A stretch of 64,000 nucleotides of DNA from Streptomyces collinus (lineage in GTDB: Bacteria; Actinomycetota; Actinomycetes; Streptomycetales; Streptomycetaceae). Under the pieces are notes generated by a model. The model was given only the letters and a program-made list of their open reading frames with translations. It did no database searches and was not told where the DNA came from. The stretch is from NCBI RefSeq assembly GCF_031348265.1, contig NZ_CP133771.1, positions 6,262,001 through 6,326,000 of the forward strand, written 5' to 3'. Every line of letters begins with the position of its first letter. The first letter of the stretch is position 1. Position numbers and translations under genes: made by a program. This document shows, piece after piece, positions 15,908 to 25,292 of this stretch.

Positions 15908-16111
15908 TCAGAGGGTCTGCAGGGTCACCAGAGTGATCCGGGGCGCGTCCTTCGCACCCTCGACCTCGATGCGCACCCGCTGGCCCGGACGCAGCAGCCT
16001 GAGGCCCCCCGCGTCGAACGCGGCAGCGTCGAAGGGCACCGGGGTGCCGTCGTCCAGGAGCACCTGCCCGCTGCGGCTTTCGGGGTCGTATGTGTACGCG
16101 GTCGCCTGCAT
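15908..16111 (-). CDS. Small 67-residue beta-barrel-like protein
   Basis: A 67-residue protein: MQATAYTYDPESRSGQVLLDD, then GTPVPFDAAAFDAGGLRLLRPGQRVRIEVE. The layout (short strands, the VLLDDGTPVPF motif, LRPGQRVRIEVEG) resembles cold-shock-like OB folds without the aromatic RNA-binding motifs. Function is unknown. It is convergent with hupS and starts 9 bp downstream of the cofC stop, so it is probably co-transcribed with cofC. The ATG at 16111 is the only sensible start. Confidence 0.8.
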   Translation of the reverse strand: MQATAYTYDPESRSGQVLLDDGTPVPFDAAAFDAGGLRLLRPGQRVRIEVEGAKDAPRITLVTLQTL

Positions 16112-16120
16112 GGCCGCAGC

Positions 16121-16759
16121 CTACTGCCCGGGTATCAGCAACCGCGCGGCGGCCGCGGCCGTATGAGGGCCGACCCCCAGGGCCAGCGCGCTGCGCAGGT
16201 CCTCGCCGGTGTCCACGTCCTGGCGTACGGAATCCACCGCGGCGAGGGGCAGTTCCACGGCGCCGGACGCGCGGTGCCGGGCCCGGGAATCCGCGCCGAA
16301 GGCCGGGCGCAATTCGCGGCCCGCAGCGGCGGCCAGCAGGGTCGTGCCGATTGCGGCCGCGTCCGGGAGAAATGCACGCGGGAATTCAGCGGCGGCTTCC
16401 AGTACCCGGGACAATTCCAAAGGACGCAGGGCCGGCAGATCGGCGTTCAGTGCGGCCACGGCACGCGCCGGGCGGGCTGACCGTACGACCCGCGTCGCGT
16501 GTGCGAGGGCGGCGTTGAGGCCGCCGCCCGGCTCGTCGGGGATGATCGCGGCGCCCAATGCCGCCAGCTCACGGCCCGCCCGGGCGTCGTCCGTGACGAC
16601 TGCCACATCCCCTACCGCCGGGCAGGCCAGCGCGGCCGCCACCGTGTCCTGGGCGAAGGCCAGCGCCAGGTCCGGCCGCAGCCCGTCGTCGGCGGTGTCC
16701 GCCAGCCTGCTCTTGGCCTGGGCCAGGGGCTTCAGGGGTACGACCAGGGTCCACTGCAC
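16121..16759 (-). CDS. cofC: CofC/FbiD-type guanylyltransferase of F420 biosynthesis
   Basis: A 212-residue nucleotidyltransferase-fold protein starting MQWTLVVPLKPLAQAKSRL, the phosphate-binding start of the CofC family, followed by a VAVVTDD segment, GGGLNAAL and AALNADLPALRP. CofC activates 2-phospho-L-lactate, or in mycobacteria (FbiD) phosphoenolpyruvate, with GTP to give the side-chain donor for coenzyme F420; which substrate applies here is not visible. No other F420 biosynthetic gene is in the window, though the luciferase-like enzyme at 45969 could be a user. Start codon is GTG at 16759. The gene is divergent from the acyltransferase at 16919. Confidence 0.88.
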   Translation of the reverse strand: MQWTLVVPLKPLAQAKSRLADTADDGLRPDLALAFAQDTVAAALACPAVGDVAVVTDDARAGRELAALGAAIIPDEPGGGLNAALAHATRVVRSARPARAVAALNADLPALRPLELSRVLEAAAEFPRAFLPDAAAIGTTLLAAAAGRELRPAFGADSRARHRASGAVELPLAAVDSVRQDVDTGEDLRSALALGVGPHTAAAAARLLIPGQ

Positions 16760-16918
16760 GGGTGTTCCGTCCTCCTCTTGTCGCGGTCATTGTCACCCGG
16801 GGCATCGGGCGGGCGGCGTGCCGGGGCGTACGGTGTTCTCGACAGACCGGCGGCCTGGGGCGACACTTGTGCGGCCCCCCGTGGCCCCGGCTTTCAGGCC
16901 CTAGAGGAAGGTGTCCGC

Positions 16919-17710
16919 GTGCCCCGCCGCAGAATCGGCTTCTGGTACCGCTTCGCCGCGGTGATCTGCAAACCGCCGCTGGTGGTTCTGCTCAGGCGGG
17001 ACTGGCGCGGAATGGAGCACATTCCGGCAGAGGGTGGATTTATCACCGCGGTGAACCACAATTCGCACATCGACCCCTTCGCTTACGCGCACTTTCAGTA
17101 CAACACCGGGCGCGTCCCGCGATTCCTCGCGAAGAGCGGGCTTTTCAAGAAGGGATTCGTCGGGGCCGCGATGCGGGGCACCGGGCAGATCCCCGTCTAC
17201 CGCGAGAGCACGGACGCGCTGAGCGCCTTCCGGGCCGCGATCGAGGCCGTGGACCGCGGGGAATGCGTCGCCTTCTATCCCGAGGGCACCCTCACCCGCG
17301 ACCCGGACGGCTGGCCCATGACCGCCAAGACGGGGGCCGCGCGGGTCGCGCTGCAGACCAAGTGCCCGGTGATCCCCGTCGCCCAGTGGGGCTGCAACGA
17401 GCTGCTCCCGCCGTACGCGAAGAAGCCGCATCTGCTGCCGCGCAAGACGCACCGGGTGCTCGCCGGGCCGCCCGTGGACCTCGCGCGGTTCTACGACCGG
17501 GAGATGACCGCGGAGCTGCTGAAGGAGGCCACGGAGGTCATCATGGCCGCCGTGACCGCACAGCTGGAGCTGATCCGCGGTGAGAAGGCGCCGGAGACGC
17601 CGTACGACCCGCGCCGGGAGCGGATCGAGCAGCGGCGCCGTACGCAGGCACAGACGCAGACGCATCAGAAGTCAGGGCAGACCGTGCAGGAAGAGGGGCT
17701 GGGCAAGTGA
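16919..17710 (+). CDS. 1-acyl-glycerol-3-phosphate acyltransferase-like (PlsC family)
   Basis: A 263-residue acyltransferase of phospholipid synthesis. The HX4D motif is NHNSHID, the second block is FYPEGT and a third is VIPVAQWGCNELLP. It probably acylates lysophosphatidate at the membrane, consistent with its overlap with gpsA, which makes the glycerol 3-phosphate backbone. The GTG start at 16919 (VPRRRIGFWYRF) has GAGGAAGG 8 nt upstream; longer open frames lie over the cofC gene. The C-terminal 40 residues are charged and Q-rich and probably disordered. The stop overlaps the gpsA start by 4 nt. Confidence 0.9.
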   Translation: MPRRRIGFWYRFAAVICKPPLVVLLRRDWRGMEHIPAEGGFITAVNHNSHIDPFAYAHFQYNTGRVPRFLAKSGLFKKGFVGAAMRGTGQIPVYRESTDALSAFRAAIEAVDRGECVAFYPEGTLTRDPDGWPMTAKTGAARVALQTKCPVIPVAQWGCNELLPPYAKKPHLLPRKTHRVLAGPPVDLARFYDREMTAELLKEATEVIMAAVTAQLELIRGEKAPETPYDPRRERIEQRRRTQAQTQTHQKSGQTVQEEGLGK

Positions 17711-18717
17711 GCAAGCCGGTCAAGGCGGCGGTGCTGAGCGCCGGTTCGTGGGGTACGGCCTTCGGCATGGTGCTCGCCGACGCGGGGTGCGAGGTCACCC
17801 TGTGGGCGCGCCGCCCGGAGGTCGTGGAGGCGATCAACTCCTCACGGACCAATCCCGACTACTTCCCGGGGGTCGAGCTCCCGGAGAACGTGCGGGCCAC
17901 CACCGATCCCGCGCAGGCCGCGGCGGACGCCGACTTCACGGTCCTGTCGGTGCCCTCGCAGACCCTGCGCGGCAACCTCGCCGAGTGGAGCCCCCTGCTG
18001 GCCCCGGACACGGTCCTGGTGTCGCTGATGAAGGGCGTCGAGCTCGGCTCCGCGATGCGGATGAGCGAGGTCATCGACGACGTCGCCAAGGTCGGCCCGG
18101 ACCGGATCGCCGTGGTGACGGGGCCCAACCTGGCCCGGGAGATCGCCGCGCGGATGCCGGCCGCGGCCGTGGTCGCCTGCACCGACGAGGCCGTCGCCCA
18201 GCGGCTCCAGGCCGCCTGCCACACGCCCTACTTCCGCCCGTACACCAATACGGACGTGGTGGGTTGCGAACTGGGCGGAGCCGTGAAGAACGTCATCGGC
18301 CTCGCCGTGGGTATCGCGGACGGCATGGGACTCGGCGACAACGCCAAGGGCTCGCTCATCACCCGCGGCCTCGCCGAGACCACCCGGCTCGGCATGGCCC
18401 TCGGCGCCGACCCGCTGACCTTCTCCGGACTCGCGGGCCTGGGCGACCTGGTGGCCACCTGCTCCTCGCCGCTGTCGCGGAACCACACCTTCGGCACCAA
18501 CCTCGGCAAGGGCATGACCCTCCAGGAGACCATCGCGGTCACCAAGCAGACCGCCGAGGGCGTCAAGTCCTGTGAGTCGGTGCTGGATCTGGCCCGCAGG
18601 CACGGCGTCGACATGCCGATCACGGAGACGGTCGTCGGCATCGTGCACGAGGGCAAGCCCCCGGTGGTGGCTCTCAAGGAGCTGATGTCGCGCAGCGCGA
18701 AGCCCGAACGACGCTGA
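17707..18717 (+). CDS. gpsA: NAD(P)H-dependent glycerol-3-phosphate dehydrogenase
   Basis: A 336-residue enzyme reducing dihydroxyacetone phosphate to sn-glycerol 3-phosphate for phospholipids. The nucleotide-binding motif is SAGSWGTAFG, the middle shows VTGPNLAREIA, and the catalytic-lysine region is ELGGAVKNVIGLAVG. The GTG start overlaps the acyltransferase stop (GTGA), a sign of translational coupling. ddl follows after a 59-bp gap that may hold a separate promoter. Confidence 0.96.
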   Translation: MSKPVKAAVLSAGSWGTAFGMVLADAGCEVTLWARRPEVVEAINSSRTNPDYFPGVELPENVRATTDPAQAAADADFTVLSVPSQTLRGNLAEWSPLLAPDTVLVSLMKGVELGSAMRMSEVIDDVAKVGPDRIAVVTGPNLAREIAARMPAAAVVACTDEAVAQRLQAACHTPYFRPYTNTDVVGCELGGAVKNVIGLAVGIADGMGLGDNAKGSLITRGLAETTRLGMALGADPLTFSGLAGLGDLVATCSSPLSRNHTFGTNLGKGMTLQETIAVTKQTAEGVKSCESVLDLARRHGVDMPITETVVGIVHEGKPPVVALKELMSRSAKPERR

Positions 18718-18776
18718 GCGACGCAAGGCCGACGGCGCTTACTACCGGCCCTACCAACGGGTACCCTCAACCCGAT

Positions 18777-19934
<1,158 letters not shown>

Positions 19935-19955
19935 ACCGGCTCTAGAACCCGGGCT

Positions 19956-20480
19956 TCAGGAGGCGATCCCCACGGGGATCGCCTTCTTCACAGCGGCGGC
20001 CAGATCGATCAGCACACCCGAGCTGTCCACGCCCTCCGGCGCCCGGACCTCGACATAGGCCTCACGGTTGGCCGTGGTGAACCGGTACCCCCCGCCGTCC
20101 TGCTCCTGCATCAGCCAGTCCACCCCGTTCACGCCCCCGGCGACCGCATCCGGATCCCGCCCTTCCGCCACCTTCGGGTCGACCATCTCGGGCGGCTGCG
20201 GCACACCACAGCGAAGTATGATCGCCGGACTGCCCCAGCTCGCCGTCAGCGCCGACGCGGGCTCGGGATCCTCACGACGCTGACCGTTCACCTTCGCGGG
20301 CAGTACCTTGTCCAGGTTCCGGCACAGTTCCGCGACCTTCGCGTCCGGACTGGGAACCGCCGCCGACGCGCTGTCGTCTGCTGAGGAGCAGCCCGCAACA
20401 GTGATCAACAGCGCGACAGCGGGCAGGCGGAACACGCGGAGGACACAAAGGTGCCGGTGACGGAAAGAGTTCACCGGCAC
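19956..20480 (-). CDS. DUF3515 lipoprotein
   Basis: A 174-residue predicted lipoprotein. A basic N-terminus and a hydrophobic stretch lead to the lipobox VAGC with the Cys near residue 31, followed by SSADDSASA. The remainder contains ELCRNLDKVLPAKV, CGVPQPPEM and GVDWLMQEQDGGGYRFTTANREAYVEVRAP, matching DUF3515 proteins of actinobacteria, whose function is unknown. The GTG at 20480 has no clear ribosome site; a second GTG lies two codons in. It starts 14 bp after the Lrp-type gene and is likely co-transcribed with it. Confidence 0.86.
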   Translation of the reverse strand: MPVNSFRHRHLCVLRVFRLPAVALLITVAGCSSADDSASAAVPSPDAKVAELCRNLDKVLPAKVNGQRREDPEPASALTASWGSPAIILRCGVPQPPEMVDPKVAEGRDPDAVAGGVNGVDWLMQEQDGGGYRFTTANREAYVEVRAPEGVDSSGVLIDLAAAVKKAIPVGIAS

Positions 20481-20494
20481 AGGGTAGACGGGGG

Positions 20495-20728
20495 CTACAG
20501 ATGGACGACCGGGCAGGTCAGGGTGCGGGTGATGCCGTCCACCTGCTGAACCTTGGCGACCACCATGCGGCCGAGGTCGTCGACGGTGTCGGCCTGCGCC
20601 CGCACGATCACGTCGTACGGTCCCGTCACGTCCTCGGCCTGGATGATCCCAGGGATCTTGCTGATCGTCTCGGCGACGACCGAGGCCTTCCCGACCTCGG
20701 TCTGGATCAGGATGTACGCCTGTACCAC
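20495..20728 (-). CDS. Stand-alone Lrp/AsnC ligand-binding (RAM) domain protein
   Basis: A 77-residue protein beginning VVQAYILIQTEVGKASVV, with GPYDVIVRAQADTVDDLGRMV and ending TRTLTCPVVHL. This is the complete RAM effector domain of Lrp/AsnC regulators without any helix-turn-helix. Single-domain RAM proteins form ring oligomers and may bind amino acids or modulate full-length Lrp proteins. The GTG at 20728 has GGAGG 7 nt upstream, which decides the start; the longer open frame crosses the thiL promoter region. It is divergent from thiL. Confidence 0.9.
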   Translation of the reverse strand: MVQAYILIQTEVGKASVVAETISKIPGIIQAEDVTGPYDVIVRAQADTVDDLGRMVVAKVQQVDGITRTLTCPVVHL

Positions 20729-20934
20729 GGAACCTCCAGGGCGGCCACGAGGATCATGTGGGGAAAAGGAACGCCACGGTATCGCGTCGCCGCTCGCCGC
20801 GGGGAGACCTGCGGGGACCGGGTCTTGCGCGCCGAGGTGCAGGTCCGGCAGAACTTGACGGTCACTTCGACGGTAGCGAGGACGGAGATGCCTCGCGACC
20901 GGGCACGGACAGGGACAGAAGGGGAGAAAGGGCA

Positions 20935-21900
20935 ATGAAGGGCACTGTTGGTGAGCTCGGTGAGTTCGGGCTCATCAGGGAGCTCACCTCCCGTCTGACC
21001 ACCACCCCGGCGGTCCGGGTCGGCCCCGGCGACGACGCCGCCGTGGTGGCCGCACCCGACCGCAGGGTCGTGGCGAGTACGGACATCCTGGTGGAGGGCC
21101 GGCACTTCCGGCGCGACTGGTCGACGGCCTACGACGTGGGCCGCAAGGCGGCCGCGCAGAACCTCGCCGACATCGCCGCCATGGGCGCCGTACCGACCGC
21201 GCTGCTGCTCGGCCTGGTCGTCCCGGCCGAACTGCCGGTGACGTGGCCGAGCGAGCTGATGGACGGCCTGCGCGACGAATGCCAGGTGGCGGGCGCCGCC
21301 GTGGTCGGCGGTGACGTCGTGCGCGGCGACTCGATCATGGTGTCGATCACCGCGCTCGGCGATCTGCGCAACCAGGAGCCGGTGACACGGGCGGGCGCCC
21401 GGCCCGGCGACCGGGTCGCGGTGACCGGCTGGCTGGGCTGGTCGGCCGCCGGGTACGCGGTGCTGTCGCGGGGGTTCCGCTCGCCGCGGGCGTTCGTGGA
21501 GGCCCACCGGCGGCCCGAGCCGCCGTACCACGCGGGTCCGGCCGCCGCCGGGCTCGGGGCGACCGCGATGTGCGACGTGAGCGACGGGCTGATCGCCGAC
21601 CTCGGGCACATCGCCGAGGCGAGCAAGGTACGGATCGACATCCGCTCCGGAGCGATCGACATCCCGTCCCAGATGAACGACATCGGGCAGGCCGTGGGGG
21701 TCGACCCCATGCAGTGGGTGCTGACCGGGGGAGAGGACCACGCGATCGTGGCGACGTTCCCGCCGGACGTGAAGCTGCCCGCCCGCTGGAAGGTCATCGG
21801 CGAGGTCCTCAACCCCTCGGCGCTGCCCCAGGTGACGGTCGACGGGGCGCCGTGGACCAGCAAGGGCGGCTGGGACCACTTCGCGGACATAGAGTCATGA
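20935..21900 (+). CDS. thiL: Thiamine-monophosphate kinase
   Basis: A 321-residue kinase of the PurM/AIR-synthetase fold that phosphorylates thiamine monophosphate to thiamine diphosphate. Visible motifs: GPGDDAAVV (metal and ATP), RKAAAQNLADIAAMGA, GGDVVRGD, and CDVSDGLIADLGHIA. The ATG at 20935 has AGAAAGG upstream and gives the family start; upstream open frame in the same phase lacks support. It overlaps thiD by 4 nt (ATGA), giving a two-gene salvage and end-step unit. No TPP riboswitch is evident in the 200-bp leader. Confidence 0.95.
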   Translation: MKGTVGELGEFGLIRELTSRLTTTPAVRVGPGDDAAVVAAPDRRVVASTDILVEGRHFRRDWSTAYDVGRKAAAQNLADIAAMGAVPTALLLGLVVPAELPVTWPSELMDGLRDECQVAGAAVVGGDVVRGDSIMVSITALGDLRNQEPVTRAGARPGDRVAVTGWLGWSAAGYAVLSRGFRSPRAFVEAHRRPEPPYHAGPAAAGLGATAMCDVSDGLIADLGHIAEASKVRIDIRSGAIDIPSQMNDIGQAVGVDPMQWVLTGGEDHAIVATFPPDVKLPARWKVIGEVLNPSALPQVTVDGAPWTSKGGWDHFADIES

Positions 21901-22694
21901 TCCCCAACGTCCTCACGGTGGCGGGCTCCGACTCCGGCGGAGGCGCGGGCATCCAGGCCGACCTCAAGACGATGCTCGCGCTCGGCGTGCACGGCATGAG
22001 CGTCGTCACGGCGGTGACCGCGCAGAACTCCCTCGGTGTGCAGGGAGGTTGGGAACTGCCCGTGGAGGCCGTGCGGGCCCAGTACCGCAGCGTCGTCGAC
22101 GACATCGGCGTCCAGGCGGTCAAGACCGGGATGCTCGCCTCCGCGGAACTCGTGGAGGCGGTCGCCCAGTTGATCGCGGAGACGGACGCCCCCGCCGTGA
22201 TCGACCCGGTGGGCGTCTCCAAGCACGGCGACGCCCTGCTCGCCGCCTCCGCGCTGGACTCCGTCCGTACGAAACTGCTGCCGGTGGCCACCGTCGCCAC
22301 ACCGAACCTCGACGAGGTGGCCCAGATCACGGGCGTACGGGTCGAGTCGGAGGCGGACATGCGGCGGGCCGCCGCGGCCGTCCTCGGCTACGGGCCGCGC
22401 TGGGCGCTGATCAAGGGCGGGCACCTGCCCGGTGACGCCGTCGATCTGCTCACCGACGGATCCGAGGAGCACTGGCTGCGGGCGCCCAGGCATGACAACC
22501 GCCATACCCACGGCACCGGCTGCACCCTCGCCTCGGCGATCGCCTCCCAGCTCGCCAAGGGGCAGTCCGTGCCGGAGGCGGTGGCGGCGGCGAAGGAGTA
22601 CGTCACCGGGGCCGTCGCGACCGGGTTCGCGCTCGGCGGGGGGATCGGCCCGGTGGATCACGGCTGGCGGTTCCGGGCGGGGCCTGAGCGCTGA
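21897..22694 (+). CDS. thiD: Hydroxymethylpyrimidine (phosphate) kinase
   Basis: A 265-residue ribokinase-family enzyme phosphorylating HMP and HMP-phosphate in thiamine synthesis. Motifs: TVAGSDSGGGAGIQADLKT at the N-terminus, VKTGMLAS, IDPVGVSKHGDALL, TPNLDEV, and the anion hole THGTGCTLASAIA near residue 205. It is translationally coupled to thiL. The last codons run into a 21-bp tandem repeat array. Confidence 0.95.
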   Translation: MIPNVLTVAGSDSGGGAGIQADLKTMLALGVHGMSVVTAVTAQNSLGVQGGWELPVEAVRAQYRSVVDDIGVQAVKTGMLASAELVEAVAQLIAETDAPAVIDPVGVSKHGDALLAASALDSVRTKLLPVATVATPNLDEVAQITGVRVESEADMRRAAAAVLGYGPRWALIKGGHLPGDAVDLLTDGSEEHWLRAPRHDNRHTHGTGCTLASAIASQLAKGQSVPEAVAAAKEYVTGAVATGFALGGGIGPVDHGWRFRAGPER

Positions 22695-22739
22695 AGTGCG
22701 GGGCCCGAGCACTGATGTGCGGGGCCTGAGCGCTGAGTG
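22677..22739. repeat. Three 21-bp tandem repeats at the thiD 3' end
   Basis: Units start at 22677, 22698 and 22719, each opening GCGGGGCC and continuing YGAGCRCTGA. The first overlaps the thiD stop codon at 22692-22694. A degenerate fourth copy may follow to about 22760. Confidence 0.88.
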
Positions 22740-22791
22740 GCCGCTGAGTATTGATGCGCGGGAGCGGGCCGCTGGAATCCGGGTACGGCAA

Positions 22792-22822
22792 AGAGCCGGT
22801 CCACCAGAGGTGGACCGGCTCT
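22792..22822. terminator. Bidirectional terminator between thiD and rpmB
   Basis: A perfect 14-bp stem AGAGCCGGTCCACC / GGTGGACCGGCTCT with a 3-nt loop, placed between two convergent genes. It is followed on the minus strand by TTGCC. Confidence 0.9.
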
Positions 22823-22858
22823 GCAGCGAACCAGCAGTGGCCGCGCGCTAGCTGAGCG

Positions 22859-23044
22859 TCAGCGCGAGACCTTGCCGGCCTTGATGCACGAGGTGCAAGC
22901 GTTCACGCGCTTCGGCGTCCCGCCCACCACGGTACGCACTCGCTGGATGTTCGGGTTCCAGCGGCGGGGCGTACGGCGGTGCGAGTGCGAGATGTTGTTG
23001 CCGAAGCCCGGCCCCTTGCCGCAGACGTCGCAGTTGGCAGCCAC
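22859..23044 (-). CDS. rpmB: 50S ribosomal protein L28
   Basis: A 61-residue ribosomal protein: MAANCDVCGKGPGFGNNISHSHRRTPRRWNPN is typical L28. The zinc-binding C+ form is clear, with CDVC (residues 5-8) and CTSC near the end, in contrast to the zinc-free paralogues that Zur controls in Streptomyces. The GTG at 23044 has GGAGTG upstream. Its leader holds a perfect 11-bp inverted repeat (23078-23101). It is divergent from the FakA-like gene, as in the rpmB-yloV neighbourhood of Firmicutes. Confidence 0.96.
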   Translation of the reverse strand: MAANCDVCGKGPGFGNNISHSHRRTPRRWNPNIQRVRTVVGGTPKRVNACTSCIKAGKVSR

Positions 23045-23077
23045 GGGTCACTCCAAAGACTTCAGATGCACTTACGG

Positions 23078-23101
23078 TTGATCCCGGCAGGCCGGGATCA
23101 A
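23078..23101 (-). promoter_or_regulatory. Inverted repeat in the rpmB leader
   Basis: TTGATCCCGGC / GCCGGGATCAA, a perfect 11-bp repeat with only 2 nt between arms, 33 bp upstream of the rpmB start. It could be an operator, or an RNA hairpin for autoregulation. A second short palindrome CCCGATC-A-GATCGGG lies at 23158-23172. Confidence 0.5.
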
Positions 23102-23312
23102 GATTCTCGGGCTCTGCTGAGCCGGTCGAAATCTGAGTGGCGTTGCCAGGGGGAAGGCCCGATCAGATCGGGCAACCGGAGCAGCATACAACGGCTGCAC
23201 CCGTAGAACGAAACTACCATGGCAGCTCAGGGGCCCGGTCCCCTCCCTCTTCCGGTGAACACCGCCCCGGGGTCTACGCTGCGAGCCACGTCCAGCAGCT
23301 CAGGGAGGCGTA

Positions 23313-25043
23313 GTGGCGCAGGTGCCGCAGACATTCTTCGATGCTCTCGCGGTGCGCACCTGGTGCGGCCTCGCGCTGGAGACACTGGGGCGGGCGCGCG
23401 AGGAGATCGACGCGATCAACGTCTACCCGGTGGCGGACGGCGACACCGGCACCAACCTGTATCTGACCGTCGAGTCGGCGGTAGCGGCGGTCGAGGCGGT
23501 GTTCGCCGGGCACGCGGCGGGCTCCGGGCCCGAGGGGCCGACGCTCGCCGACGCCGCCCGGGCGATGGCGCACGGAGCACTCATCGGTGCCCGCGGGAAC
23601 TCCGGGACGATCCTCGCCCAGCTGCTGCGCGGCATGGCCCAGGTACTGGCCGACGACGACCCGGCCCACGCGGACGGCCAGGGTCTGCGGCTCGCCCTGC
23701 GGCAGGCGGCCGACTCCGCCCGCCGGGCCGTCGCCCATCCCGTGGAGGGAACCGTCCTCACGGTCGCCTCGGCCGCCGCCGACGCCGCGGACGCCGCGGA
23801 CGGTGCCCGGGGCGACTGCGGGACCGTGGCCCGGGCGGCCTACGACGGAGCCCGCGCGGCCCTCGCCGCGACCCCGGGCCAGCTGCCCGTCCTGGAACGC
23901 GCCGGGGTGGTCGACGCCGGGGGGCGGGGACTGGTCGCGGTGCTCGGAGCGCTGGTGGAGACGTTCACGGGGGAGAGGGCCCGGGGGGTGGCGGGGAGTG
24001 CGGGCACCGGCCCCTCCAGGGACCCCCACGCGCGCGTGGAGCCGGCCGCGGGCCCCGTACCGGTCGACGGGGCCCTGGAGGAGTGCGCTGACGGCGCCGC
24101 CGCCGTGCCGGGCCAGGAAGGGCCGGCCTTCGAGGTGATCTACCTCCTGGAGGCCGAGGACCGGGCCGTGGAGCGGCTGCGGGAGCGGCTCGACGCCCTC
24201 GGGGACTCCCTCGTCGTGGTCGGCGGCGACGGGCTGTGGAACGTGCACGTCCATGTGGACGACGCGGGCGCCGCCGTCGAGGCCGGCATCGAGGCCGGGA
24301 GGCCCCACCGGATCCGCATCACGCACTTCGGCGCGGGTGACGTCCACACCACCGGCGCCGAGCGGCCGCCCCGGGAACGCGCCCAGCGGGCCGTCGTGGC
24401 CGTCGTGCCCGGCGAGGGGCTGGCCGGGCTGTACACCGAGGCCGGCGCGACGACCGTGCTCGCACGCCCCGGGGAGCCGCCCGCGAGCGGAGAGCTCGTC
24501 CAGGCCGTACGGCGGGCCCACGCGCGCGAGGTCGTGCTGCTGCCCAACGACGCCGATCTGCGCCACACCGCTGCGGCGGCCGCCGAGCAGGTCCGCACGG
24601 AGGGCATCCGGGTCGCCCTGATCCCCACCCGCTCGGCGGTCCAGGGCATCGCGGCACTGGCCGTGCACGAGCCGGACCGCCGCTTCGACGAGGACGTCGT
24701 GTCCATGACCTCCGCCGCCGGGGCCACCCGCTACGCCGAGGTCACCTTCGCCGAACGCCAGTCCTGGACGATGGCCGGCATCTGCCAGGCCGGCGATGTC
24801 CTGGGCCTCATCGACGGGGACGTGGCCGTGATCGGTTCGGACGTCGCCCAGACCGCCGAGACCGTTCTCGACCGCATGCTCTCGGCGGGGGGCGAGATGG
24901 TCACCCTGGTCCTCGGCGACGCCGTCCCCGACGCCGTCGCCGAGCATCTGGAGGGCCGGGTCCGCGAGGGGTACCTCGCCGTCGACACGGTCGTGTACCG
25001 GGGCGGACGGCAGGGGGCCCTGCTCCTCATCGGCGTGGAGTAG
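23313..25043 (+). CDS. DAK2-domain protein, FakA-like kinase subunit
   Basis: A 576-residue protein of the YloV/FakA family. The N-terminal DAK2 domain (about residues 1-200) begins MAQVPQTFFDALAVRTW and carries the metal-binding NVYPVADGDTGTNLYLT (Asp42, Asp44) and GARGNSGTILAQLLRG. A middle linker follows, then the FakA C-terminal domain (VQAVRRAHAREVVLLPNDADL, ALIPTRSAVQGIAAL). In Firmicutes FakA phosphorylates fatty acids bound to a DegV-type FakB; no FakB gene is in the window. GGGAGG precedes the GTG start. Gene order rpmB-yloV-recG is conserved with Bacillus; here the HSP90 pair intervenes before recG. Confidence 0.9.
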   Translation: MAQVPQTFFDALAVRTWCGLALETLGRAREEIDAINVYPVADGDTGTNLYLTVESAVAAVEAVFAGHAAGSGPEGPTLADAARAMAHGALIGARGNSGTILAQLLRGMAQVLADDDPAHADGQGLRLALRQAADSARRAVAHPVEGTVLTVASAAADAADAADGARGDCGTVARAAYDGARAALAATPGQLPVLERAGVVDAGGRGLVAVLGALVETFTGERARGVAGSAGTGPSRDPHARVEPAAGPVPVDGALEECADGAAAVPGQEGPAFEVIYLLEAEDRAVERLRERLDALGDSLVVVGGDGLWNVHVHVDDAGAAVEAGIEAGRPHRIRITHFGAGDVHTTGAERPPRERAQRAVVAVVPGEGLAGLYTEAGATTVLARPGEPPASGELVQAVRRAHAREVVLLPNDADLRHTAAAAAEQVRTEGIRVALIPTRSAVQGIAALAVHEPDRRFDEDVVSMTSAAGATRYAEVTFAERQSWTMAGICQAGDVLGLIDGDVAVIGSDVAQTAETVLDRMLSAGGEMVTLVLGDAVPDAVAEHLEGRVREGYLAVDTVVYRGGRQGALLLIGVE

Positions 25044-25292
25044 GGCCGGGGCCGCATCGACGGAACCGGCGGGCAGCGGCGGACCGGTCACCGGCCCACC
25101 GGCCGCCTCGCCCCCGACCAGCCCCGGCTCGCCGGCCACGCCATAGCCGGCCCCTCGCCGCCACCGCGTTCCTGAAGCCGGCCGTGGCCGCCGCGGGCCG
25201 CCATGGCATCGACCAGGCCGGCGAACTGACCTTGGAAGCCCCTCTCGAACCGCCTGAGCAGGGCTCCCTGCGCGTCCAGGTCGCCGTCGGGC

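Noticed and set aside
20729..20934. A TPP riboswitch upstream of thiL
   Set aside because: No THI-box CUGAGA-type core with paired arms was recognised in the leader.
20729..20935. N-terminal extension of the RAM protein to give an HTH
   Set aside because: The extended translation has no helix-turn-helix and crosses the GGAGG site used for GTG 20728.
25044..25292. Coding-like plus-strand frame containing DQAGELTLEAPLEPPEQG
   Set aside because: No start codon with a ribosome site, no recognisable domain, and it overlaps the end of the repeat gene; at most a gene remnant.
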